A stretch of DNA of 62,545 bases from Lachnospiraceae bacterium (GTDB taxonomy: Bacteria; Bacillota; Clostridia; Lachnospirales; Lachnospiraceae): assembly GCA_023664345.1 (NCBI GenBank), contig JAMPFQ010000024.1:1-62545 (forward strand), given 5' to 3'. A model generated the notes under the pieces. That model was not told where the DNA came from and made no database searches. It saw only the letters and a list, made by a program, of their open reading frames with translations. Within the stretch, counting starts at the first letter, position 1, and every line of letters starts with the position of its first letter. A program made the position numbers and the translations under genes. This document shows positions 9,426-18,033 of this stretch, piece by piece.

Positions 9426-9829
9426 AAAAAATCCCTTGCCGCATTGATGATCTTCTTGAAATCCACATACGGCAGTTCCTCCATAGCGTCAAATGTGATC
9501 GTGGGATCTGATGCCCTCACTGCAACCTTGCTCAGATACACGTCTGAAAGTTCCGGGCTGATCACATATCTGCCCTCTGCAGCAAGTTCATCTTCCAGGC
9601 TTGTGGCATCCTTTCCTTTCAGCTTCCCGAAATCAAACTTGATCTTCGTATAAGTCTGATCCTCATAGGTGAAGGGCTCTTCAAAAACATGCACATACAC
9701 CCTTGCGCTCCCAATCTGCTTCCTGCTCTTGTCCGTGCTGTCCGCTTTCTTTTCCCGCGACGTGACCGAATCGGGCACATCTCTCATTTCCTGGCTCGTT
9801 GTCATTGCCATAATGTTGTTATCTTCCAC
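9407..9829 (-). CDS. Tail assembly chaperone, unshifted form
   Basis: 140 residues, the abundant short form of the gpE-type chaperone pair. The GTG at 9829 is chosen because AGGAGG is 9 nt upstream; later ATG codons (MAMTTSQ) lack a ribosome site. The protein has a beta-rich core (HVFEEPFTYEDQTYTKIKF) and a helical end (DFKKIINAARDFL) typical of Mu gp41-like proteins. The slippery heptamer covers codons Phe-Leu five residues before its stop. A 12-nt palindrome (GGCTTATAAGCC) lies about 10 nt after the slip site. Confidence 0.85.
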   Translation of the reverse strand: MEDNNIMAMTTSQEMRDVPDSVTSREKKADSTDKSRKQIGSARVYVHVFEEPFTYEDQTYTKIKFDFGKLKGKDATSLEDELAAEGRYVISPELSDVYLSKVAVRASDPTITFDAMEELPYVDFKKIINAARDFLVRSGL

Positions 9830-9901
9830 TGTTCTGATCCTCCTGTATTTTTGCAAAATAAAATCAGCGCCCTGCGCTGATCGCCTGCTGCCCCGCCTTA
9901 T

Positions 9902-10420
9902 TTATTTCCCCAGTGCGGAACGGACTTCTTTCAGGTAATCCTTTCCGTTCACGAAATAGATATAGTTCAACGGGTCGATCTCCAGTTTCTTTTCCCCGTT
10001 GATATATGTCGCGTAATACTGCACCGCATACTCACCGCTCACCTCCGCCGCAGAAGAACTCGCAAGCTTTCCCGGATTGAGTTTTTTCGGGATCATTTTC
10101 AGGCAGTGCCGTACCTTGACTACCTTTGTTGTTCCCTTTGCAGTGTCGTTCTGCTGCTGTGCCGCCCGCAGATCAATGTTGTGCATGCGCGGCTCATGCA
10201 GGCTGATGGCGTTGCCGGTTACGGTCCGGAAGTTGAACGTCGCTGTCATGGCTTCGATCGCCCCCAGCACAACAGCTTCGATCTTCCCTGCGATCCCCGC
10301 CCCAGTGATCTCTTCCGTTACGGCAGAGACCTCCGGCAGGGCCACTTCACTGAACCCCACATACTCTTTCCCATCTTCATAGACCGCAAAGCCGATCACG
10401 GTTTCATCTATTTTCGCCAT
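9902..10420 (-). CDS. Major tail tube protein (P2 FII family)
   Basis: 172-residue tube protomer of a contractile tail. It opens with MAKIDETVIGFAVYEDGKEY and contains the FII pattern ITGAGIAGKIEAVVLGAIEAM, FRTVTGNAIS and KMIPKKLNPGKL. The start at 10420 has GGAGG 9 nt upstream, shorter than the longest open frame. It follows the sheath gene by 20 nt, the usual sheath-tube order. Confidence 0.92.
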   Translation of the reverse strand: MAKIDETVIGFAVYEDGKEYVGFSEVALPEVSAVTEEITGAGIAGKIEAVVLGAIEAMTATFNFRTVTGNAISLHEPRMHNIDLRAAQQQNDTAKGTTKVVKVRHCLKMIPKKLNPGKLASSSAAEVSGEYAVQYYATYINGEKKLEIDPLNYIYFVNGKDYLKEVRSALGK

Positions 10421-10439
10421 TTGATCAATCCTCCAATCC

Positions 10440-11879
10440 TTAAGCATCCATCAAGCCAGACAGATAGCTTGTGTCATATTCAAGCAGGAACTCAAATTCC
10501 TGTGCCGGACTCGGCGGCGTAAGATAGATATGGAATGTTGCTTTTCCCGCCATCAGGTCAACATCCTGGTTTTCGTCTTCCAGGAACTCCACGCGCCCGC
10601 CCAGGATCTTTTCTTCCGACGCCAAGCCGTTCAGCCATTGGTTCAGGCTCTGCGTGATGCTTTCAAGCAGCCGCCTGTTGAGCCGCCTGTCCACCTTGCT
10701 CCACGTGGAAAGGACAACGCTGTTCGCCACCCACTTGAACATGCGTGAAATATTGATGAAATAATCTGTCATGGCCGTATTTGACGGATAGCAGGCGGTC
10801 GAATTGCCCCATGACACATAACCGCCGATAAAGTTCAGCGCCGTTACAATGCCATTCTGGTTCAGGTAGTTTGCCTGTGTCAGATCAAGCAGCACTTCCG
10901 TGCCGTCTGCCAGTACCATGCTGTCTATCTGCAGGGACTTATTTGACGGCGATTCGCACGGCGTACCATCTCCCATATCCGCCGCTGCATCAGTAGCCGT
11001 CATCCTGCAGGCTTCATGTGTGGAATAATGGAAGATCCGATCCCCCAGCTTTACTTTCGGGTACACCAGGATCTGTCCCGGCTTTGTGATATTGTTCTTT
11101 TTCTTCCATTCCGGCACGTCCGTATGCCGCACTGTTTCCTCCGTATCCGCATCAATGATGCAGATACCGGAAAACACGCCGTTGATGTTCTCCGTTTTCG
11201 CGCTCATTACCGCCGCTACTTCTGAATCCGTTGAAAATCCCGGACACAATATGATCTCCGGCACTACCCCATATTTAGGGAATACCGAATCAAGCAGTTC
11301 CAGCCCCTTGTACTTATTGCCCGCCACATCGTAGCCGCCGATCACATCCGCTTTCGTGACAAGCTCCGGGGCGACTGCGGCATACCCAATGCTCAACTCC
11401 GCAATATCCCCCGTGATCTTTCCGCCCTCGATCACTTCCACCACAAGCGCAGTATCCGTATGGACCAGCCCGTAATCTTCGTCTTCCACATATCCATCGA
11501 TCTCCACTGTTTCCGCGATCGCTTCACGGGGCAGCAATACCGTCCTTTCCTCCGAAAGCGCAAACCTATCAGCAGAAAACTTTTTCCTGTGCTTTACGGG
11601 ATCCAGTACGTTCACGAGCACAATAGGGCCGATCCCGTACAGCACGAACGCCGCATAGATCTCCTCGCACAAGGTGTACTTTTCCCAATCGTCACTGTAG
11701 CCCACTGCCCGTACCGCTTCCGCATAACTGTTGCACAGGACTGCTTCGTTCACCGTTCCGCCCACTGCCTGTACCGGCGCCGTACCCACGACAAAGTGGA
11801 TGCCGCTGTCTGCCGCTACGGGCGCAGAAATGCTGGCGGCCAGCTTTCCCGTTTTTATTCCATGATAAAAACCGCTCAT
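10440..11879 (-). CDS. Tail sheath protein (P2 FI family)
   Basis: 479-residue contractile sheath subunit. The C-terminal region with FKWVANSVVLSTWSKVDRR, LNQWLNGLASEEKILGGRVEF and TFHIYLTPPSPAQEFEF is the conserved sheath core that makes the handshake contacts; the N-terminal part has SISAPVAADSGIHFVVGTAP, another family signature. Its presence proves the tail is contractile (myovirus form). Confidence 0.95.
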   Translation of the reverse strand: MSGFYHGIKTGKLAASISAPVAADSGIHFVVGTAPVQAVGGTVNEAVLCNSYAEAVRAVGYSDDWEKYTLCEEIYAAFVLYGIGPIVLVNVLDPVKHRKKFSADRFALSEERTVLLPREAIAETVEIDGYVEDEDYGLVHTDTALVVEVIEGGKITGDIAELSIGYAAVAPELVTKADVIGGYDVAGNKYKGLELLDSVFPKYGVVPEIILCPGFSTDSEVAAVMSAKTENINGVFSGICIIDADTEETVRHTDVPEWKKKNNITKPGQILVYPKVKLGDRIFHYSTHEACRMTATDAAADMGDGTPCESPSNKSLQIDSMVLADGTEVLLDLTQANYLNQNGIVTALNFIGGYVSWGNSTACYPSNTAMTDYFINISRMFKWVANSVVLSTWSKVDRRLNRRLLESITQSLNQWLNGLASEEKILGGRVEFLEDENQDVDLMAGKATFHIYLTPPSPAQEFEFLLEYDTSYLSGLMDA

Positions 11880-11885
11880 AAGTGA

Positions 11886-12281
11886 TCATTCCTCCTTTTC
11901 CGCATTGTCCAATGAAGCGACCTCATTGTAATATCTGTTCAGCAGGGTCCCCTTTTCTGTCACCCGCCCCTTGCTCTCCGCCAGCCTTGTGGCGGGAACG
12001 AGAAGCCTTTCCACCTGGGGGATGTCTTCCAGGATCCCCTTCAGGTATTCCTTTATCTCCCCCCTTGTCCCGGTAAGGGTGGCGTTTGTTTTCAGTGCCC
12101 CACCTTTTACCGTCGGCCCGATATAGATAAGGATCTCCCTTACATCCCCGTTATCGCCTTTTTTAGCCGTTTTCCCGGCCTCAACGGTAATCTCCCCGCC
12201 TGCTGCCTCTTCCGCCTGTCTCTGACCGTCCTGCGCGTCCACAGTGGCAGTTCCTGCCGTGCTCTTGCTTGTCTTTGCCAT
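11886..12281 (-). CDS. Phage protein of unknown function between sheath and head-tail genes
   Basis: 131 residues. The first 50 are Ala/Gly/Glu-rich and probably disordered; the rest is a compact domain (REILIYIGPTVKGGALKTN, RGEIKEYLKGILEDIPQVERLLVP). A strong AGGAGG site precedes the ATG. It lies 7 nt upstream of the sheath start and belongs to the same operon, so a tail or connector role is likely. Similar small proteins occur beside sheath genes in Firmicutes phages, but I recognise no named family. Confidence 0.6.
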   Translation of the reverse strand: MAKTSKSTAGTATVDAQDGQRQAEEAAGGEITVEAGKTAKKGDNGDVREILIYIGPTVKGGALKTNATLTGTRGEIKEYLKGILEDIPQVERLLVPATRLAESKGRVTEKGTLLNRYYNEVASLDNAEKEE

Positions 12282-12293
12282 GTTCCTTTCCTC

Positions 12294-12770
12294 CTAATAT
12301 TCTATTTTCCGACCGATCGCCGGAAGTTCCCATGTTGTCACCATCTCGCCTATCTTATACGGCCCCGTGTCGTCCTCATAAACGATCATCTCCAGCGGGG
12401 ACTGCAGGATGAAACGTCTGTCTATCACCGTTTCTTCCAGCAGCCGGAACTCTATGAGGGATAACAGGTTCAGGACCTGGATGTACCGTTCCTGCGGATC
12501 CTCCGAATAGGCGACACAGACGATGCGCACCATGCACTTGTTCTCATCTTCCCCCGGATTCCTCTCATGCTTTCCGGTCAGGAACTTCATCAGGACATAT
12601 GGCGCCAGCTTCTCCGCTCCCTCCGGCTCCGGCAGTTCCCCTATGTAGACTCCCGGCGGGCGTTCCGCCCTTTCCCCGCTGTTGCGCTTCACATGTGCCT
12701 GCATCTTCAGGCCTGCTGTCTCCTTTTCGATAAACCCCTGCAGTGCCTGCATAAGCATTATCGGTGTCAT
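12294..12770 (-). CDS. Putative tail terminator/completion protein
   Basis: 158 residues, no family firmly recognised. The layout (N-terminal helix LMQALQGFIEKETAGL, a central YVLMKFLTGKHERNP strand pair and ERYIQVLNLLSLIEFRLLEE, then a C-terminal TTWELPAIGRKIEY) resembles small tail-completion proteins that sit after a gpZ-like gene. It is 3 nt from the gpZ-like gene and 12 nt from the next gene. The tail-terminator role is inferred from position. Confidence 0.5.
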   Translation of the reverse strand: MTPIMLMQALQGFIEKETAGLKMQAHVKRNSGERAERPPGVYIGELPEPEGAEKLAPYVLMKFLTGKHERNPGEDENKCMVRIVCVAYSEDPQERYIQVLNLLSLIEFRLLEETVIDRRFILQSPLEMIVYEDDTGPYKIGEMVTTWELPAIGRKIEY

Positions 12771-12773
12771 GCC

Positions 12774-13334
12774 CTACCTCCCGTACCCGTTCAAAAGGCG
12801 CATTATCTCATGCTCCACCCTTTCGTTCACGGTTTCCTGTGCCTTTTCCTCCATTTTCGGCAGCACGTTCATGTTTTCCGCCATATGCGCGACTGACGGT
12901 CCATAAAGCGTCTGTGACGTTTCCCTTTTCCGGGTAAGCCTTTCGAACACCCCTATGCCGCTTTTCAGGTCTGCCACATATGCCTGCGCGATCTGCTCCC
13001 CTGTCCCGTTGCGCAGTACCGCCGCCGTCACGGTCTTTCTCTTGCCTGCTTCTTTCGGAGATACTTTGAACTGCATCAAAGGAATGACAGCCCCGGCAAA
13101 CTCGATCTGTCCTACGGTGCTGCTCTCACTCGCCTTATCCAGCCTTACTTTCCCGTATCTGTCCACATCCCCGGCTTTCACGTTGTAGGTCTGCCGGATC
13201 GCTTTCGTTCCCTCCGTCCGGCCTGCTGTCAGCCCCCGGTTGATGGCACTGGAAAACACTTTGTAGCGTGCGTTCTTCACGCCGGAGAGGATAGCACCAA
13301 CCCGGTTTATCTGGCTTTCCGTTATCTCGATCAT
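12774..13334 (-). CDS. Minor tail protein Z-like (lambda gpZ family)
   Basis: 186-residue basic, helical protein. The start of the fold (INRVGAILSGVKNARYKVFS and INRGLTAGRTEGTKAIRQTY) fits the prophage gpZ family, which tops the tail and allows head joining in lambda. The C-terminus (LTRKRETSQTLYGPSVAHMA) also fits, including the YGPSV stretch. Its start overlaps the previous gene stop (ATGA), so translation is coupled. Confidence 0.75.
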   Translation of the reverse strand: MIEITESQINRVGAILSGVKNARYKVFSSAINRGLTAGRTEGTKAIRQTYNVKAGDVDRYGKVRLDKASESSTVGQIEFAGAVIPLMQFKVSPKEAGKRKTVTAAVLRNGTGEQIAQAYVADLKSGIGVFERLTRKRETSQTLYGPSVAHMAENMNVLPKMEEKAQETVNERVEHEIMRLLNGYGR

Positions 13335-13669
13335 TCGCCCATGATCTCCAATCCTAAAATGATCTCCCCGTCCTCGCTTGACACGGTATCGATCTTGTAC
13401 TCTTCATCATCAATGTACAGCGTCTTGCCTTTTCGGGGCGTGATCCCCAAGCTTTCAAGCTGCATCCGTACAACCACGCTGACCTTGTACAGCCCCTCCG
13501 CTTTGTCTTTGACAGATATCTTCCGATCGCTTACGGTATCAGACGCAAATATGACGGGGATCTTTTTCATCCTCCCGTCATATTCAACCGTCCTTAATTC
13601 TGCAAATTCATCCGTGCGGTAGAACGTGCTTTCCAGATCCTGCTCCAAAAGCTGCTTGAAGTTCTTCAT
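13331..13669 (-). CDS. Head-tail joining protein (lambda FII-like)
   Basis: 112 residues with an N-terminal helix (FKQLLEQDLESTFYRTDEFAE) and a beta-sandwich end containing GITPRKGKTLYIDDEEYKI and SSEDGEIILGLEIMGE. This is the pattern of lambda gpFII and related connector proteins that bridge portal/gpW and the tail. The position between the capsid gene and gpZ-like gene agrees with lambda order E-FI-FII-Z. Confidence 0.65.
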   Translation of the reverse strand: MKNFKQLLEQDLESTFYRTDEFAELRTVEYDGRMKKIPVIFASDTVSDRKISVKDKAEGLYKVSVVVRMQLESLGITPRKGKTLYIDDEEYKIDTVSSEDGEIILGLEIMGE

Positions 13670-13678
13670 GGCAACGCC

Positions 13679-14728
13679 CTACATCACATAGGCGGTGAAC
13701 CAGGCATCAACCTCATGCGGGACGGGAAGCGGCGCCGCGGATAATCCCAGGAAGCGGCGGGGCGGTTTCCTCTCCACCCACTGATCCGGGATCCTCGTGC
13801 CCTCTGCGACCCCGATCTCCTTGCCCCTCTCGTCAACCACGGGGACCCCGCCATAATACATGCTGTAAATGGCTTCCGTGCTCAGCATGGCAACCATGTT
13901 ATCCGGCACGAGCGGCTTTTCCTCCGGCTTGTCCTTATTGGTCCAGTCGTCAAGGAACCATTCGCAATAGGTATAAATATCAATGTTATCCTTTGCCAGC
14001 GTTCCTATGTAGGTCGCACCGTTGGGCAGTTCCCGCGGCTTGATCACTGCAAGGTCATATCTGCGGTTGTCGAGCAGTTTCTGCACGTTCTCATCCTTCA
14101 GGAACGCTGCGCATGCCGCTTTCCCCATCAGGCAGATATCTGTGTTCACATACCCTGTTTTCTGCACCCTTTCTTTCCATCGGCCAATATCCCCCAGCGG
14201 GTCCGCGGCGGACTTCCCCCACTGCTTGGTCCCGGACAGCGTTTCCCTGTTGGTGAAATCGAAGTCGATCTCATAGTCCAGCCCCTTGCCGATCACAGGG
14301 ATCTTTCCCGTGAAAAGCGTCTGGCAGCACATCCATTCCTCGCGGCGGGTAATGGTTTCATCAAGTTCCGCAAAATCCTCCTGCATTTTCTCAACAGCCC
14401 TCTGCTTCGGGCTTTTGCCGTTGTACAGGGATTCACCGGGCCGCCTTGCCAGGATATCGTCTATGGTCGTGATCTTATCCGGCGCAACCAGCGGCGGCTC
14501 ATAGGTGCTGGTCTGGTATCCGCTGTTAGGAATGGTCTCACTCCCCATCTTCGGGTGTACGAACGGTGCAAGCTGCCGGTTCCCCTTTTTCATATCCACG
14601 TCTATCTTCTTGGTGTCAAAAGTCTGCACGTTCCTGAAAAACGTATCCCTGATGAACGTCCTTACTTTCGGCATGCGCACGATCAGTTTCCCCATTGTGC
14701 GCGGGTCATAAATGCTGATTTCTCCCAT
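13679..14728 (-). CDS. Major capsid protein (lambda gpE family)
   Basis: 349 residues, the same size as lambda gpE (341). Family features include FFRNVQTFDTKKIDVDMKKG and FVHPKMGSETIPNSGYQT near the N-terminus (the HPK-type P-domain start), EEWMCCQTLFTGKIPV, and the C-terminal WVERKPPRRFLGLSAAPLPV. It forms the icosahedral shell with an HK97 fold. It lies between the decoration protein and the connector genes, as in lambda. Confidence 0.93.
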   Translation of the reverse strand: MGEISIYDPRTMGKLIVRMPKVRTFIRDTFFRNVQTFDTKKIDVDMKKGNRQLAPFVHPKMGSETIPNSGYQTSTYEPPLVAPDKITTIDDILARRPGESLYNGKSPKQRAVEKMQEDFAELDETITRREEWMCCQTLFTGKIPVIGKGLDYEIDFDFTNRETLSGTKQWGKSAADPLGDIGRWKERVQKTGYVNTDICLMGKAACAAFLKDENVQKLLDNRRYDLAVIKPRELPNGATYIGTLAKDNIDIYTYCEWFLDDWTNKDKPEEKPLVPDNMVAMLSTEAIYSMYYGGVPVVDERGKEIGVAEGTRIPDQWVERKPPRRFLGLSAAPLPVPHEVDAWFTAYVM

Positions 14729-14759
14729 GTCCTTGATCTCCTTTCAGCTTATTCCATGA

Positions 14760-15089
14760 TTATTTCATGAAGATATTCAGTTTTCTTAATGCCGCTTTCA
14801 GATCTGCGGCTGTAACGGTATCCGGGTAGATGAGCGTTTCCGCAAAGAACTCACCCGTCAGGTAGATCACCACGTTCCCATCCTCGTCAGAATCAGCCGC
14901 CGCGATACCATAAATATCCCCAACGGTATCTGCGGTCAATGCGGCCATCCCGTCCGCCGTCCTGCACAGGACCTGGAATTCCGTTGCGCTCTCCCCGGCT
15001 TTCATCGTGTCCGAATCGGTCACGACCGGGAAATCACCCGCCAGCGTCATTTTGGGGGTATAGGTCCCCAACAACTCTTTCCCTGCCAT
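14760..15089 (-). CDS. Head decoration protein (lambda gpD family)
   Basis: 109-residue trimeric cementing protein that stabilises the expanded head. The family pattern is visible as AGDFPVVTDSDTMKAGESAT, a GDIYGIAAADSD turn and a C-terminal DLKAALRKLNIFMK helix. It sits directly upstream of the capsid gene (31 nt) and downstream of protease/scaffold, the lambda C-Nu3-D-E order. Confidence 0.87.
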   Translation of the reverse strand: MAGKELLGTYTPKMTLAGDFPVVTDSDTMKAGESATEFQVLCRTADGMAALTADTVGDIYGIAAADSDEDGNVVIYLTGEFFAETLIYPDTVTAADLKAALRKLNIFMK

Positions 15090-15109
15090 TCTTCCATCCC
15101 TCCTTGTCC

Positions 15110-15490
15110 TTATCTTGCCTGCGGATACATCTGGTCAATGATCGCCCCGAACGGATCCGTATCCCCACCCGTCCCCTCGCGGCTGTCCTGCGGGATGCCG
15201 CGCATGCCGGAATCCTGCACATCCTTTTCCCTGCCGTCCAGGAAACTGCTGCCCTGGGCTTTCATCTGCTCCGCCTGCTTCACCGCGAACTGCTCCGCGC
15301 TCATGCCGTCCTTGAACTTCGCCTGCTCCGCCAGATCCTCAAACCCCGGGACCGTCAGGGCATCGATCCGCTGTATCCGCTCCCGCTCCGCTGCCTGCGC
15401 TTTCTGTGCCGCCGCCTGCGCCGCTTCATCCAGCACCTGGTCATACAGGTCCTTGTGCTGTGTTTTCAGTTCCTCCATCGTCAATCCCAT
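15110..15490 (-). CDS. Nested scaffold protein (internal start in the protease gene)
   Basis: In-frame internal start within the protease gene: ATG at 15490 with AAGGAGG 8 nt upstream, a better ribosome site than many genes here. It would yield a 126-residue protein (MGLTMEELKTQHKDLYDQ onwards) made of charged helices and ending FGAIIDQMYPQAR. Lambda Nu3 is made the same way from inside gene C and acts as the internal scaffold of the procapsid. The function is inferred from this parallel. Confidence 0.7.
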   Translation of the reverse strand: MGLTMEELKTQHKDLYDQVLDEAAQAAAQKAQAAERERIQRIDALTVPGFEDLAEQAKFKDGMSAEQFAVKQAEQMKAQGSSFLDGREKDVQDSGMRGIPQDSREGTGGDTDPFGAIIDQMYPQAR

Positions 15491-16330
15491 GCTGTGATCC
15501 TCCTTATTCCCTGTTTTTACTTCATCCTGCCTATTATTAAGGCTATTTGCATAGCTTAATAAACTTTTGGGCACGCTCTCGAACTGTTCAAGGCTCATGC
15601 CCACATGGTTCACGATCACCCTTTCCGCGTCTTCAACCTCCATTTCTATGTCGGAAAACATAATGCTGTCGCAGAACCCCTCCGCTACCGCCTGCTCCCC
15701 CGTGTACCAGGTGGAAGAATCCATAAGCTGCTTTATCTCCTCGTCATTCTTCCCGGTCTTCAGCTTGTAGCAGTTCACAATGGACTGCTTTATGACCTCC
15801 AGTTCCTCCGCCATCTTGGCAAGTTCCCTTGCTTCGTAATATCCCAAAATGCCGGATTTAGGGTTGTGTATCATGAATACCCCGTTTGCCGGGATCTCCG
15901 TCCGGATCCCGGCACAGGAAATGATCGTTGCGGCGGAACCGGCCCACCCGTCGATCTTCACCGTGACTTCCGTTCCGTTCTCTCCCAGTTCTTTCAGCCG
16001 CGTGTATATCGCGTTTGCCGCAAACACATCACCGCCCCCGGAATTGATACGGACGACCAGGCTTTTCACGGCTCCGATCTCCTTTAATTCCTCATTGAAT
16101 ATTTCCGGCGTGATCTCATCACCCCACCACGAATAGGAAGAGATATCCCCGTACAGGATCAGTTCTGCGCTCTCCGCTTCCTGGCTTGCTATGAAATCCC
16201 AGAAGCGGTTAATCTCCGCCGCCGTCCTCGGTTTCCTCGCTGACGTCTGTGCTGGTCGTGTCCGTGCCGGTCCCTCTGTCTGGCTCTTTCCCTGCTGCCC
16301 CTGGCTGCTGTTTTGTCCTGCCAATCCCAT
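15110..16330 (-). CDS. Head maturation protease, ClpP-like (lambda gpC / S49 type), fused to scaffold
   Basis: 406-residue procapsid protease. Residues about 55-240 form a ClpP/crotonase fold: VVRINSGGGDVFAANAIYT (oxyanion region), nucleophile Ser132 in GWAGSAAT and His155 in FMIHNPKSG. Residues 280-406 are the scaffold region that also starts independently. It overlaps the portal gene by 122 nt. The ATG at 16330 has AAAGGAGG only 3 nt away; a TTG two codons later is better spaced and may be used. Confidence 0.88.
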   Translation of the reverse strand: MGLAGQNSSQGQQGKSQTEGPARTRPAQTSARKPRTAAEINRFWDFIASQEAESAELILYGDISSYSWWGDEITPEIFNEELKEIGAVKSLVVRINSGGGDVFAANAIYTRLKELGENGTEVTVKIDGWAGSAATIISCAGIRTEIPANGVFMIHNPKSGILGYYEARELAKMAEELEVIKQSIVNCYKLKTGKNDEEIKQLMDSSTWYTGEQAVAEGFCDSIMFSDIEMEVEDAERVIVNHVGMSLEQFESVPKSLLSYANSLNNRQDEVKTGNKEDHSMGLTMEELKTQHKDLYDQVLDEAAQAAAQKAQAAERERIQRIDALTVPGFEDLAEQAKFKDGMSAEQFAVKQAEQMKAQGSSFLDGREKDVQDSGMRGIPQDSREGTGGDTDPFGAIIDQMYPQAR

Positions 16331-17837
16331 CTACCTCCTTTAACACTTTTTCTTCCCTTTTGCGCTGCTTCATGTTCTTGTAGTAGTCACCGCCCGTCAG
16401 TTCCGTGGTTTCCCTGTCACGGGTAGAGAACCCGCCCCGCACCCGAAGTTCCGCCGCTTCCACTTCTTTTTTCGGATCCAGCTGCCCGGCGCTCGGCCCG
16501 TTCCATTCCGCGGCACAGTACGCTTTCCTGACCAGCGGGTCAGCAAAGAATCCGGGAGCGTTTATCCTGCCTTTCGCCACGGCTTCACACATGAACTCCT
16601 CAAATATCGGCTGGCAGAAATCCGCTGCCAGCCAGCCGCGGTACATATTGACCGTTTTCCAGAACTCCAGCAGTGCGCCCCTGGAAGCGGAATAATTGTT
16701 GGAAAAGCATTTCAGGATGATCTCAAAAGGCACTTCCAGCGCACACCCGATCTGCTTTATGACCGACATGACGAACCCGTCAAAATTTGCGTTCGGCCTG
16801 CCAGGGTTCGTCATGTTCGCTTTTTCATTCTCCCCCAGGTCAATGACGGCTCCAGGGGCAAGTTCGATCGAGCTCTCATCTTCCGTGTCAACAAGGTACT
16901 CTTCTTCTATCCCCTCGCCTATGGGCGGTTCCTCACTGTTGTTCTCTTTCTGTATGAACACGGTCACAAGCCCGCTCACTACCGCTGCGGTCAGTTCCGC
17001 TTCCGCGTAGCGTTCCAGCTGCTTCAGGCTCTCTATGACCGGGGAAAGGAACGGGATCCCCCGCACCTGCCCCACCCGCTCCCGATGCATGATATGTATC
17101 ACATTCCTGCGCCCCGTGGATCCCCCGTATGCTTCCACCCTCACCCATTCCCTCATGGGGGTCTGGTAGTCAAAACTCAACGGGTGGTGTCTTGCGATAT
17201 GGTACGCCACTACTTCCCCGTACTGGTTCTTTTCCACCCCTCCGGTGATGAGCGGGTTCAGGGTCTCGGAATCCGGCGTACACAGCCTGTCGGCCTCGAT
17301 AAGCTGTATCCTGAGGTCATACACCGAACCGGCCCTTTCCGTGGTCGGCAGCAGGGCTATGACGTCACCGCTCATGAGTTCGTTCAGGAAAGCCAGCTGC
17401 TGCAGTTCATAGAAATTATCGATCCTTTCCAGGTCGCAGTCCGTGGAATCCGCCCACAATGAGAATTCCCGCTCGATCGCCGCTTCCAGTTCCCGCGCCT
17501 GGTCCTCCGTCATGTGGAGGAACTCCTCGTCGATCGTGCTTTTCAGCTTCAGGCCGGTCCCTACCACGTTCGTGCGCATGGTCTTTGTGGAACCCGTCGC
17601 GATCGGCGAGCCTGCGTATAGATCCCTGCTGCGCTGCCGCAAAGTGTCCAGGTTGTCCTGGATGTCCTCCTTTGCGCTTCCCCCGTGGTACAGCCAGCCG
17701 CGCATTGATTTCTTTACCTCGCTGGCCCCATGGTTGCCGTAACCGGAATCAATGATGCTGATCTTTCTTTTTGCGATCTCCCTTTTCAATACAAAGTTTG
17801 GCGCAATGTTCACCAGCATTTTACCAATGACATCCAA
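16209..17837 (-). CDS. Portal protein (lambda gpB family)
   Basis: Dodecameric DNA gateway of the head. The sequence carries lambda-portal features: STKTMRTNVVGTGLKLKSTI near residue 90, the long DRLCTPDSETLNPLITGGVE segment, HIMHRERVGQVRGIPFLSPV and the NNYSASRGALLEFWKTV motif near residue 400. The start TTG at 17837 is preferred because AAGGAGG lies 10 nt upstream, and the longer frame would run back through an intrinsic terminator. Length is then 542 residues. Confidence 0.9.
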   Translation of the reverse strand: MDVIGKMLVNIAPNFVLKREIAKRKISIIDSGYGNHGASEVKKSMRGWLYHGGSAKEDIQDNLDTLRQRSRDLYAGSPIATGSTKTMRTNVVGTGLKLKSTIDEEFLHMTEDQARELEAAIEREFSLWADSTDCDLERIDNFYELQQLAFLNELMSGDVIALLPTTERAGSVYDLRIQLIEADRLCTPDSETLNPLITGGVEKNQYGEVVAYHIARHHPLSFDYQTPMREWVRVEAYGGSTGRRNVIHIMHRERVGQVRGIPFLSPVIESLKQLERYAEAELTAAVVSGLVTVFIQKENNSEEPPIGEGIEEEYLVDTEDESSIELAPGAVIDLGENEKANMTNPGRPNANFDGFVMSVIKQIGCALEVPFEIILKCFSNNYSASRGALLEFWKTVNMYRGWLAADFCQPIFEEFMCEAVAKGRINAPGFFADPLVRKAYCAAEWNGPSAGQLDPKKEVEAAELRVRGGFSTRDRETTELTGGDYYKNMKQRKREEKVLKEVDGIGRTKQQPGAAGKEPDRGTGTDTTSTDVSEETEDGGGD

Positions 17838-17864
17838 CCCTTTTCCACCTCCTTTTTTCCGCAA

Positions 17865-17892
17865 TACAAAAGGCGCCCCCATGAGCGCCTTT
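17865..17892 (-). terminator. Intrinsic terminator in the leader of the portal operon
   Basis: Eight-bp perfect stem (AAAGGCGC at 17892-17885 with GCGCCTTT at 17876-17869), 8-nt loop, then TTTTGTATT on the minus strand. It lies 30 nt before the portal ribosome site and about 65 nt after the start point of the late promoter upstream, so transcripts from that promoter must pass it. The U-tract is only moderate. Confidence 0.65.
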
Positions 17893-17955
17893 CCGCATGT
17901 TTCCCATGCCCTGCCATTCCCACCTTATGCGGTTTTTCCTGCTTTCCGATTTCTC

Positions 17956-18004
17956 CATGATACCATTATAGCAGGAAAATCACGCAATGGTGCGCAATCT
18001 TCAC
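17956..18004 (-). promoter_or_regulatory. Late promoter 1 (portal/tail operon), activator- or antiterminator-type
   Basis: Minus-strand extended -10 (TG-C-TATAAT, TATAAT at 17970-17965) with no -35 box at the expected spacing. Instead the -35 area holds ATTGCG repeats 10 bp apart (one helical turn). The 49-bp block is 43/49 identical to 23245-23293. Start point is predicted near 17958. Confidence 0.75.
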
Positions 18005-18033
18005 GGCATGAATTTGCCGCTGTTTTTTTGTGT

